The notes under the pieces were generated by a model. The model saw nothing but the letters and a program-made list of their open reading frames with translations. It had not been told where the DNA came from and did not search any database. Both the position numbers and the translations under genes were made by a program. From assembly GCF_020229735.1 (NCBI RefSeq), contig NZ_CP083456.1:194001-258000 (forward strand): DNA of 64,000 bases, written 5' to 3'. The stretch comes from Deinococcus taeanensis. GTDB taxonomy: Bacteria; Deinococcota; Deinococci; Deinococcales; Deinococcaceae. Below are positions 1 to 7,473 of this stretch, in pieces (positions within the stretch are counted from its first letter, which is position 1; each line of letters starts with the position of its first letter).

Positions 1-480
1 GAAGGAGGAGGCAACCGGCTGGCGTACGAGGTGGCGCGCCTCACGGGCGCGGTGCCTGTGGTGACCACCGCCACGGAGGCCGTGAAGCCCCTGACCCTGG
101 GCGTCGGGTGCCGCCGCAACGTGAGCGAGGCCCAGATTGAGGCCGCTGTGCGTCACGCGCTGGGCAGCCGCCCGCTGACCGAGGTGCGTGAGGTCGCGAC
201 GGTGGACCTCAAGGCGAACGAGCCGGGCCTGCTCGCGTTCTGCGCCCGCCATGACCTTCCCCTGCGGGTGCTGGCGGCCGCCGACCTCGCCGCCCGGCCT
301 TTTGTGACGCACCCCAGCGCCTGGGTTCAGCGCAGCGTGGGCCTGAGCGGGGTCTGTGAGCCCTGTGCGCTGAGCGCCAGCCCGCGGGGGCAGTTGATTG
401 TGCCCAAAAGCGCCCTGAACGGCGTGACGGTGGCTGTGGTGGAAGACCGCGGCCCGCACGTCGGGGAGGCGCAGCGATGA
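1..480 (+). CDS. cbiG: Cobalamin biosynthesis protein CbiG, C-terminal part (truncated by window start)
   Basis: The reading frame is open from base 1, so the visible 159 codons are the 3' end of a longer gene. It begins with EGGGNRLAYEV and continues with a TTATEA stretch, as in the middle of CbiG; residues from about 28 match the CobE/GbiG_C domain (GVGCRRN, then AFCARHDLPLRVL). CbiG opens the delta-lactone ring of cobalt-precorrin-5A in the anaerobic B12 pathway. The stop codon overlaps the next start (ATGA), so translation is probably coupled to the cobJ-cobK fusion. The true start lies outside the window. Confidence 0.88.
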   Translation, partial: EGGGNRLAYEVARLTGAVPVVTTATEAVKPLTLGVGCRRNVSEAQIEAAVRHALGSRPLTEVREVATVDLKANEPGLLAFCARHDLPLRVLAAADLAARPFVTHPSAWVQRSVGLSGVCEPCALSASPRGQLIVPKSALNGVTVAVVEDRGPHVGEAQR

Positions 481-2027
481 CCGGTCACCTGAGTCTGGTG
501 TCGGTCGGTCCGGGGGATTTTGCCCTGGTGCCTGAACGTGCCCGGCAGGCCCTGCGGGAGGCGGACGTGATTGTCGCCTACGACCTGTACCTGCGCTGGG
601 TGCAGCCGCTGATCACCACGCAGGAGGTGCTCACGCCGCCCCTGACGCAGGAGAAGTACCGCGCGGAACTCGCCATCCGGAAGGCGGCCGAGGGCAAGCG
701 GGTGGCGCTGGTCAGCAGCGGTGACATTGGCGTGTACGCGATGGCCGGTCTGGTGTTCGAGGATCTGCCGGATGACCCCTCGTTCGGGGTGGAGGTCATT
801 CCCGGCATCACCAGCGCCACCGCCTGCGCCAGTCTCCTGGGCTCGCCGCTCACGCATGACTTCGCCACGCTGAGCCTGTCTGACCTCCTGTGCCCGTGGG
901 AGTGGATCGCGAACCGGGCGAGCCATATCGCGCAGGCTGACCTTGCCTGCGTGCTGTACAACGTGCAGAGCAAATCCCGCCGGGACGGGGTTTACCGCGT
1001 GGTGCGCCTGATGCTCGAACATAAGCGCCCCGACACGGTCTGCGGCGTGGTGCGTAACGCCTACCGCGAGGACCAGGACGTGCGCGTGACCACCCTGGAA
1101 GCCCTGTTGCATGACGAATTCGACATGCTGACCACCATCGTGATCGGCAACCGCTTCACGACCCGCACAGGCCGGCGGCCCGGAAAAGAGTGGATGTACA
1201 CGCCCCGCGGTTACAACGACTGGCAGCCGGGCCGGGGCGAGCCGGCCGTCACCTCCACACCGGACGGAACAATCTGGGTGTTCAGCGGAACCCGTGACGG
1301 CAACGCCCTGGCCCTGCAACTGGCGGAATCGGGCGAGTCCGTCACCCTGAGCGTGGCGTCCGACCTGGGCGCGCAGGTGGCGCCGCAGCATCCCGGGCTG
1401 CACCTCTACAGCGGCCCGAGTGGCGTGGAGGCCCGCCGCCGCGCCCTGCGCGGCGCGCGCGCGGTCGTGGACGCCACCCACCCGTACGCGCAGGCGATCA
1501 CCAGACAACTTCAGGACCTGAGCGCCGAACTGGGCCTGCCTTACTTCCGCTACGAGCGGCCCAGCAGTCTTCCCGCCGAGACGCACGGCATGATTCTGGT
1601 GGACACCTTCGCGCAGGCCGCGCAGGCGGCCGCCGCCTACGGCCGGGTCTTCCTGGCAACAGGCAGCAAGGACCTCGAAGGGTTCCTTCACGCTGCGCCG
1701 GAAGCCGAATGCTACGTGCGGCTAACACCCCAGCCGGACGTGCTGCGCCGCGCCCAGGAACTCGGTGTGCCCGCACAGCGCATCTGCGCGATGATTGGTC
1801 CGTTCAGCCGTGAATTCAACGTGGCGCAGTGGGCCGCCTGGCAGATCGGCGCGGTGGTCACCAAGGAAAGCGGGACCGAGGGCGGCTTTCCCGCGAAGGT
1901 GGCCGCCGCCCGCGAACTGGGGATTCCCCTGATCGTGGTGCGCCGCCCACCGGCCGTTCCCGGCGCCTTTCACACCAGCGCCGCGGTCCTCAGGGCCCTG
2001 CGCGGCCCCCTGAAGGAGCATGCATGA
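477..2027 (+). CDS. Fused precorrin-3B C17-methyltransferase / precorrin-6A reductase (CobJ-CobK)
   Basis: The 516-residue protein joins two B12 enzymes. Residues 1-245 are a tetrapyrrole methyltransferase: SVGPGDF near residue 8 and SSGDIGVYAMA near 80 match the SAM-binding loops, and the CobJ-type PWEWIANR stretch follows near 135. Residues from about 264 (WVFSGTRDG, then DATHPYAQ near 330 and ATGSKDLEGF near 390) match the CobK/CbiJ reductase. The fusion links C-17 methylation and ring contraction to a later reduction. ATG at 477 overlaps the cbiG stop, and the stop overlaps the next ATG, so the three genes form a tight operon. No frame defects are seen. Confidence 0.92.
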   Translation: MTGHLSLVSVGPGDFALVPERARQALREADVIVAYDLYLRWVQPLITTQEVLTPPLTQEKYRAELAIRKAAEGKRVALVSSGDIGVYAMAGLVFEDLPDDPSFGVEVIPGITSATACASLLGSPLTHDFATLSLSDLLCPWEWIANRASHIAQADLACVLYNVQSKSRRDGVYRVVRLMLEHKRPDTVCGVVRNAYREDQDVRVTTLEALLHDEFDMLTTIVIGNRFTTRTGRRPGKEWMYTPRGYNDWQPGRGEPAVTSTPDGTIWVFSGTRDGNALALQLAESGESVTLSVASDLGAQVAPQHPGLHLYSGPSGVEARRRALRGARAVVDATHPYAQAITRQLQDLSAELGLPYFRYERPSSLPAETHGMILVDTFAQAAQAAAAYGRVFLATGSKDLEGFLHAAPEAECYVRLTPQPDVLRRAQELGVPAQRICAMIGPFSREFNVAQWAAWQIGAVVTKESGTEGGFPAKVAAARELGIPLIVVRRPPAVPGAFHTSAAVLRALRGPLKEHA

Positions 2028-3127
2028 CCGGTTCAAGCTTTAAAACGCCCGTCACCATCGTCAGTGGGTTTCTGGGCAGCGGCAAGACCACCCTGCTGGG
2101 CAACCTGCTGAACCAGACCCACGACCGCACGCTGGCCCTGATCGTCAACGAGTTCGGGGAGGTGAGCATTGATGGGCCGCTGCTCGAAACGCGGGAGGAC
2201 GGCGTCGAACTGCACGACGTTCACGGCGGCCTGCTGGCCTACGGGGGGGAGGGCGACGCCTTCCGCCGGACGCTGCGCGCCTTGCGGGCGCGGCGGCATA
2301 CTTTCGATCACGTGCTGATCGAAACGAGCGGTCTGGCCGTCCCGACCGCCGTGATGGTCACGTTGGAGGACCCCGAGTTCAGCGCTGACTTCACGCTGGA
2401 CGCCACGCTGGTGGTCGTGGATACGCCGCTGCTCCTGGCCGGCGCCTTCAGCCCGGAGGCCAGCGGCGACGCGGCCCGGAGCGCCGCCCGCGTGTTCGAC
2501 GCCCAGCTGGAATACGGGGACGTGGCGGTGCTGAACAAGATCGACCACCTCACGGACGCCGACCTGCTTCAGGCGGAGGCCGACGTGCGCCACCGCGCGC
2601 CCCGGGTGCGGTTTCTGGAGCTGGCGTACCACGCGCGGCTGGACACGCAGCTCACCCTGGGACTGAACCTGCACGGCTCCCGCCGGAGCGCGGCCCACCA
2701 GGCGCCGGTCAGCGGCACGCCCGGCGAGCTGACCCAGCCGCTGCACGACCACACCACCCTGGACGGACACGCGCACGGGGACCTGGACGCCCACGTGCAC
2801 AGCCTGAGCACCCACCAGCACTTTCACGAGCATGACCCGGGCTGGCAGTCCTTTCGCCTGACGAGCGACGAGGCGCAGAACATGGCGCAGCTGGTGCGGA
2901 CCGTGCAGAACGTCGCCCGGGTGTTTCCGGTGCTGCGCGTCAAGGGCTTCGTGCAGGGCGACGACGGCGCGCGGCACGCCGTGCAGGCGGTCCGCTCCCG
3001 GGTGGAGCTTCACCCGGCGCCCGCCAGGGCGGACGCCCCCAATGAACTGATTTTTATTGGTTACCACGTCAGCCGCAAGAAAGTCATCGAGGCGCTTCAA
3101 CGGGCCCTGCCGCAGCGGTGGGCGTAG
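2024..3127 (+). CDS. cobW: CobW/COG0523-family metallochaperone GTPase lacking the CxCC metal motif
   Basis: The 367-residue P-loop GTPase has Walker A GFLGSGKTT at residues 15-23, an ETSGLA switch motif near 105 and NKID near 171. In this family GTP hydrolysis drives metal (Co, Zn) delivery to a client. The usual GCxCC metal site after the first switch is replaced here by HGGLLAYG. A His-rich loop near residues 240-270 (many HxH pairs) may carry metal instead. The start is the ATG overlapping the cobJ-cobK stop, although the frame is open further upstream. The position in the cob operon beside a NiCoT remnant suggests cobalt handling. Family assignment is secure; the metal is inferred. Confidence 0.88.
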   Translation: MTGSSFKTPVTIVSGFLGSGKTTLLGNLLNQTHDRTLALIVNEFGEVSIDGPLLETREDGVELHDVHGGLLAYGGEGDAFRRTLRALRARRHTFDHVLIETSGLAVPTAVMVTLEDPEFSADFTLDATLVVVDTPLLLAGAFSPEASGDAARSAARVFDAQLEYGDVAVLNKIDHLTDADLLQAEADVRHRAPRVRFLELAYHARLDTQLTLGLNLHGSRRSAAHQAPVSGTPGELTQPLHDHTTLDGHAHGDLDAHVHSLSTHQHFHEHDPGWQSFRLTSDEAQNMAQLVRTVQNVARVFPVLRVKGFVQGDDGARHAVQAVRSRVELHPAPARADAPNELIFIGYHVSRKKVIEALQRALPQRWA

Positions 3128-3128
3128 C

Positions 3129-4116
3129 GTGGCAGGGCCGGCGCCCGCACCCGTCACGGCCCGGTTGACCCTGGCGCGCAGCGCGCCCTCCCTGCTGGGC
3201 GTGCTAGGGCTGCACCTGCTGGCGCTGACGCTGCTGATGCCGTCCGCGCGGCACACCCCCGTGGTCTGGGGCCTGGGCCTGAGCGCGTACCTGTTTGGCG
3301 TGCGCCACGCCTGGGACCCTGCCCACATTGCCGTGATCGACAACACCGTCCGCAGGCTCCTCACGCTGAACCGCTGCGTACCTGGCGTGGGACTGTTCTT
3401 CAGCCTGGGCATTCGGGCGTGGTGCTGCTGATGGCCATCACGGCCGCACTTGTGGGCGAGACGCTGCTGGGCGCACAGGCGGAGATCAGTGCGTTCGGCC
3501 GCTGGGTGGGACCCCTCCTGGTGGGCACGTCCCTGCTGCTGGTGGCGGGCGTCCATCTGCACGCGGTGTGGCAGACGCCGCAGGGCGAGCCCGCGCATCA
3601 CCCCGGCGGCCTCGCCGCCCGGTGGATGGCGCCCCTGACGCGGCTCGTCAACCGGCCGTGGCAGGGCCTGCCCCTGGGGTTCGTCATGGGACTGGGATTT
3701 GACACGGCCAGTGAGATCGCCCTGCTGGCCCTGACGGGTCAGGCGGGGCAGCACGGCCCGAGCTGGGCGCCCCGGGCTGGGCGGCCATCCTGGCGCTGCT
3801 GTTCAGGGCAGGCATGACGCTGTTCGACACCCTCAACGGCGCGCTCATGACCCACGCCTCCGCCTGGGCGTTTGACAACCCCGCCGCCAGGCGGACGACC
3901 CTGCTGATCACCGGCCGGTCAGGTGGAGTGGCTCTCGTGATCGGCGCCGTCACCCTGGCCCAGTGGGCGGGTGACCATTTCCCCGCGGCCGCGCTGCCTG
4001 CCCTGCGGCACGTCGACCTTTTCCCTGTGGGCTTTGGCCTGACAGGGCTGGCCGCGGCCCTCTTCGTCGGCGCGCAGTACTGGGCCCGCCGGGAGGCCCC
4101 CGATGCAGCCCGGTGA
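3129..4116 (+). pseudogene. nicT: Nickel/cobalt transporter (NiCoT/HoxN type), two frameshifts
   Basis: Three consecutive frames give one NiCoT permease. The first runs from GTG 3129 and has RHAWDPAHIAVIDN, a variant of the HAxDADH signature, then GLFFSLG. The frame is lost near 3410 where a C seems missing; the second frame resumes with GVVLLMA and contains GLGFDTASEIALLAL, a second NiCoT signature. It is lost again near 3757, again explained by one missing C, and the third frame continues GMTLFDTLNGALMTHA to 4116. Corrected, the protein would be about 330 residues with around eight membrane segments. It would import Co2+ for the adjacent cob genes. As read it is broken, unless both indels are sequencing errors. 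Confidence 0.85.
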
Positions 4117-4709
4117 CCGCGAGGCCCTGTGGCGGGTGCTGGAAGCCCGGCGTGACCACCGGCACTTCCAGCCTGACCCCATCTCACACGAAGCGCTGGA
4201 ACGGGTCCTGGACGCCTTCCGCGTTGCCCCGAGCGTCGGCCTGAGTCAACCCTGGCACCTGACGGTGGTGCGCGGCGCGCGAGGCGGTGCACCGGAGTTT
4301 CGCCGGGGTCCGGACCCGCGAACAGGACCGCTTTGCCGGGGAGCGCCGGGCGCTGTACGACACCCTGAAACTCGAAGGCATCCGGGAAGCCCCGGTCGGG
4401 CTGCTGGTCAGTTTCGTGCCGCCCACCGGCGCCACCCTGGGCACGACCAGCCTGCCCGCCGCGCTGGAGTACAGCGTGGTCAGCGCCATCACGCTCGCGT
4501 GGCTGGCGGCCACCGCCGAAGGGCTGGGCATGGGCTGGGTCAGTCTGGTGGAGCCTGAGGAGATGCGTGACGCCCTGCAGCTTCCTGCGGCGGTCCGCCC
4601 CCTCGCGTACCTGTGCCTGGGCCACCCGGCCCTGACGCTGACAGAGCCGCTGCTTCAGACCGTGGGCTGGGCGCGCGCCCGGCCCGTCGCGCTGGAATGG
4701 CGGGACTGA
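4103..4709 (+). pseudogene. bluB: 5,6-dimethylbenzimidazole synthase (BluB-like), one frameshift
   Basis: The first frame from ATG 4103 encodes the BluB N-terminus (ARRDHRHF, then APSVGLSQPWHLTVV). The rest, from about 4284, is in another frame: RALYDTLKLEGIREAPVGL, then TAEGLGMGWVSLVEPEE and LCLGHPALTL. The shift lies near 4271-4282 in a CG repeat and needs one extra base or two lost bases. BluB is a flavin-fragmenting nitroreductase-fold enzyme that makes the lower ligand of B12. Corrected length is about 200 residues, normal for the family. The start overlaps the NiCoT end by 14 nt, so it was part of the same operon. Confidence 0.85.
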
Positions 4710-4755
4710 CGGCCAGATGATGGCCTCCTCCCGAATGGCGACCACTGAGCCCCGC

Positions 4756-5205
4756 GTGAGGCGACTTGTTCTGGCCGCGCCTCACGCCGGCAGCGCGAAC
4801 ACCACGGTCGCCTTCTCGCCCTGCGGCACAGGGGGCTGAGCGTGCCCCCGTTGAAGCGGGGACCCGACTATCTGGACCCGACCCACCTTTCCGGGGCGGC
4901 CGGCCCGCACCCTCGAGTCGTTCCTGCTGACCCCGGAGCGCCTGCGGACGCTGTTTGCCCGCGCGGCCCTGGGGCTGCTCACGGCGTCCCCACTGGCGCC
5001 GGCCGGCACCGTTCTTCGCGGCCATGACTTTCATCACAGCGTGCTCGCCCACGCCCCGACCCACCCGACCTGCCGCTGGACCGATGCCGGCGGCGCCCGC
5101 GTGACGGACGGCTCCGCGCAGGGCAACCTGCTTGCCCGCTCCCTGCACGTGCATGACGGCCCCTCGGAAGAACTGGCGTCGCGCCTCGCTGGGGCCAGTT
5201 CATGA
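4756..5205 (+). pseudogene. Remnant of cobyrinic acid a,c-diamide synthase (CobB/CbiA)
   Basis: From GTG 4756 the translation [20 protein letters not shown] is a damaged form of the CobB/CbiA start (family: APHSGSGKTT), with the P-loop lysine lost. After a stop, another frame gives [19 protein letters not shown], matching the conserved GPDYLDP region, then [18 protein letters not shown] third frame from about 5005 gives [13 protein letters not shown] and [14 protein letters not shown], the C-terminal RGHEFHYS-type segment of the glutaminase domain. The intact family is about 450 residues; here only the two ends remain in about 450 nt. So there is a large internal deletion plus frameshifts. 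This is clearly decay rather than a read error. Confidence 0.82.
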
Positions 5206-5510
5206 GGCCACAGCCGGAGAGCACCGCGGCGTGGCGCCGGGCTTCGGGGAAGCGGCCGGAACGAGGCAGACGCGACGCTTGCGCGCTCCGCTGGAGCGGC
5301 CGGAAAAGGCCGAAGTGGGCCGGGGAAGCGCGGCGCGCCGGGGCGCGTGTCCCGTGTCCCGGCCGCGCCGTTCGGGTACCATCACTGTGCTGAACGAACG
5401 TTCAGCTGGGTGCGCTTGCCTGCCGGGGCTGGGCCTCACCCCCGCGATCACACCGGGGGGCGGCCGGCACCGCCGCCCAGGCCCTCCCCCACCCGTCAGG
5501 AGGAGTCACC
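5206..5510. other. Intergenic stretch upstream of the TetR gene
   Basis: No convincing gene is visible in these 305 bases. The last 130 bases hold the presumed regulatory region of the TetR-family gene: an inverted repeat at 5391-5404 and a ribosome-binding site at 5500-5505. Confidence 0.5.
5391..5404. promoter_or_regulatory. Candidate TetR operator
   Basis: The sequence TGAACGAACGTTCA has TGAAC/GTTCA arms around GAAC, with a central perfect GAACGTTC palindrome. It lies 107 bp before the ATG of a TetR-family gene, the expected place for autoregulation. Binding is inferred only. Confidence 0.5.
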
Positions 5511-6128
5511 ATGTCCCCGTCAGACCCCAGGCCCCGCGACGCGGCCGCCACCCGTGAAGCCATCCTCGCCGCCGCGACGCAGGTGTTCGCCGAACGCGGC
5601 TACGCCGCCGCCGGCATGCAGGACATCGCCACGCTCGCCGGGGTCGCCCGGGCGACCCCCAGCTATTTCTTCGGCTCCAAAGCGCAGCTCTGGCAGGCCA
5701 CGCTCGAACGTCAGGGCGCGCGGGTGGCGGCCATCGTGCCCGGCGTGCTCGCCCGCACCGGACCGGACCCCACCCGCGACACACTCAAAGCCGCCCTGGT
5801 AGACGGCCTGCTCGCGTTTCACCACACCCACCCCGAGGCGCTGCGGCTGATTCACTGGGCGGAACTGCAGGGGGGCGACCTGCTGCCGCAGCGGCCCGCC
5901 CACGCCGCGGCCGTGCAAAGCGCCCTGACCCTGCTCCGGCAGCTGGAACCCGACCTGCCGGCGCAGGAAGCCCGCCACCTGACCCTGACCCTGCTGGGGG
6001 CCTGCTACGCCCACCTGTCGTACGGCCGCACCTTCGGCCACCCGCTGGGCCTCGACCCGGATCACCCGGACTTCATGGCCGAGCGGCGCGCGCACCTGCA
6101 CCGGCTTCTGAGCGCCCTGCTGCCCTGA
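5511..6128 (+). CDS. TetR/AcrR-family transcriptional regulator
   Basis: The 205-residue protein has an N-terminal helix-turn-helix at about residues 12-58 (REAILAAATQVFAERGYAAAGM, then IATLAGVARATPSYFFGSKAQLW), the standard TetR DNA-binding domain. The helical C-terminal part would bind an unknown ligand. The start ATG follows a good GGAGGAG ribosome-binding site, so this mRNA has a leader. The gene is 53 nt upstream of an NmrA-like oxidoreductase on the same strand, which is its likely target along with itself. The recognition helix reads VARATPSYFFGSK, typical of the family. Confidence 0.92.
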   Translation: MSPSDPRPRDAAATREAILAAATQVFAERGYAAAGMQDIATLAGVARATPSYFFGSKAQLWQATLERQGARVAAIVPGVLARTGPDPTRDTLKAALVDGLLAFHHTHPEALRLIHWAELQGGDLLPQRPAHAAAVQSALTLLRQLEPDLPAQEARHLTLTLLGACYAHLSYGRTFGHPLGLDPDHPDFMAERRAHLHRLLSALLP

Positions 6129-6181
6129 GCGGCGCCCGGCACACCGCCCTCCCCACGCCCTTCACCTTCAGGAGGCCCCCC

Positions 6182-6970
6182 ATGACCACCGTCCTCATCA
6201 CCGGCGCCACCGGCCAGCTCGGCCGCCACGTCATTCCGCACCTGCTCGCCCGGGGCGCCGCGGTCCGCGCGCTCAGCCGACAGCCGGGCGCCGGCGCGCC
6301 GGGTCTGACCTGGATTCAGGGGGACCTGCGCCACCCGGGCGATACGCGGCGCGCCCTGACCGGCGCCGACACCCTGCTGCACCTCGCCACCCAGCCGCTG
6401 CAGGCCACCGCCGACCTGACGGCGGCCCAGACGCTGACGCAGGCCCTGACGGCCAGTGAAGTCCGGCACGCCGTGTACATGAGCATCACCGGTCTCGAGG
6501 GCATGCAGGGCCTGCCCTACTACCAGGAGAAGCTGGCCGCCGAGCGGCTCTTCGAGACGAGCGGCGTGCCGTTCACCGTGCAGCGCGCCACGCAGTTTCA
6601 CGAGTTCGTGGCCCAGTTGCTTGAGCGCCTGACGCTCGGCCCACTGACCGTCGTGCCCAGCGGCGTCACACTTCAGCCGGTCGCGGCGCAGGCGGTGGCC
6701 GGGCGCCTCGCGGCGCTGACCCTCGCCGGGCCCGCAGGGCGGGTCCAGGACCTCGCCGGCCCCGAACCCCTGGCGCTCGAGACCCTCGCCCGGCAGTGGC
6801 AGGCGGCGCGGGGTCACCGGACGGTCACGCTGTCACTGCCGCTGCCGGTGCCGCTGTTCCGGGCGTGGCGGGGCGGCGGCGCCGTCAGCGCCCACGCGCA
6901 GACCACCGGCGAATCCTGGGGCGCGTGGCTGGGCAGCGCCGCACCGGCCGTTCGTCCGGCGGGGTCGTGA
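6182..6970 (+). CDS. NmrA-like NAD(P)-binding oxidoreductase (atypical SDR)
   Basis: The 262-residue protein starts with a Rossmann fold; the glycine motif TGATGQLG is at residues 7-14. HAVYMSITGLEG near 99 and YYQEKLAAERL near 117 match the atypical SDR family (NmrA/QorB type), which often lacks the full catalytic triad and may sense redox state or reduce quinones. An AGGAGG site 7 nt before ATG 6182 supports the start. The stop overlaps the GTG of the next gene (GTGA), so the TetR gene, this gene and the membrane protein probably form an operon. Substrate unknown. Confidence 0.88.
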   Translation: MTTVLITGATGQLGRHVIPHLLARGAAVRALSRQPGAGAPGLTWIQGDLRHPGDTRRALTGADTLLHLATQPLQATADLTAAQTLTQALTASEVRHAVYMSITGLEGMQGLPYYQEKLAAERLFETSGVPFTVQRATQFHEFVAQLLERLTLGPLTVVPSGVTLQPVAAQAVAGRLAALTLAGPAGRVQDLAGPEPLALETLARQWQAARGHRTVTLSLPLPVPLFRAWRGGGAVSAHAQTTGESWGAWLGSAAPAVRPAGS

Positions 6971-7473
6971 CGCCCCGCCGTTCACCGCTGACCGGTCTGG
7001 CGCTGGGGGAGCTGGGCTTCACCGCCCTGCTGGTCGGCGTCTGGGCGCTCGGCTGGCCCCGCGGGTTTTACGACCGGTTTCCGGGGATCGGGGCCTGGGT
7101 GGCCGGCGACGGCCCGTTCAACGAGCATCTGGTGCGGGACGTCGGCGGCCTCAATCTTAGTCTGGCGGCGCTGACCTGCTGGGCGTGGCGCCGGCCGGAA
7201 CAGGTGCCGGCGCCGGTGGTCGGGTGGGTCACCCTGGTGGCCGCCGTGCCTCACCTCCTGTACCACGCGGGGCACCTGCAGACGCTCGCGAGCCACGCCG
7301 AGCGGCTCAGCAGCCTCGCCGGTCTCCTGGGCACGGTGGTCTGCGCCGCCGTCCTGGTCGTTCCTGCGCGCCCGCAGAGGCGCCGGCGCGGCGCCCGGGA
7401 CCACGCCAGCGCCAGGAAAACTGACCTGAAGACCGCGGCCGGCCGGCCGGTGGCCAGGCAGGCGGACCGGTGA
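6967..7473 (+). CDS. Small integral membrane protein, function unknown
   Basis: The 168-residue protein has about four hydrophobic segments (near residues 9-27, 56-74, 83-101 and 115-135) and a basic, Arg-rich tail after 138. GTG at 6967 overlaps the previous stop; the frame is open further upstream, but that part is the shadow of the oxidoreductase. The motif DGPFNEHLVRDVGGLNLSL sits before the second membrane segment. It ends with a 4-bp overlap onto the GTG of the MASE1-GGDEF-EAL gene, so translation is coupled to both neighbours. I do not recognise a family with confidence. Confidence 0.75.
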   Translation: MTPRRSPLTGLALGELGFTALLVGVWALGWPRGFYDRFPGIGAWVAGDGPFNEHLVRDVGGLNLSLAALTCWAWRRPEQVPAPVVGWVTLVAAVPHLLYHAGHLQTLASHAERLSSLAGLLGTVVCAAVLVVPARPQRRRRGARDHASARKTDLKTAAGRPVARQADR

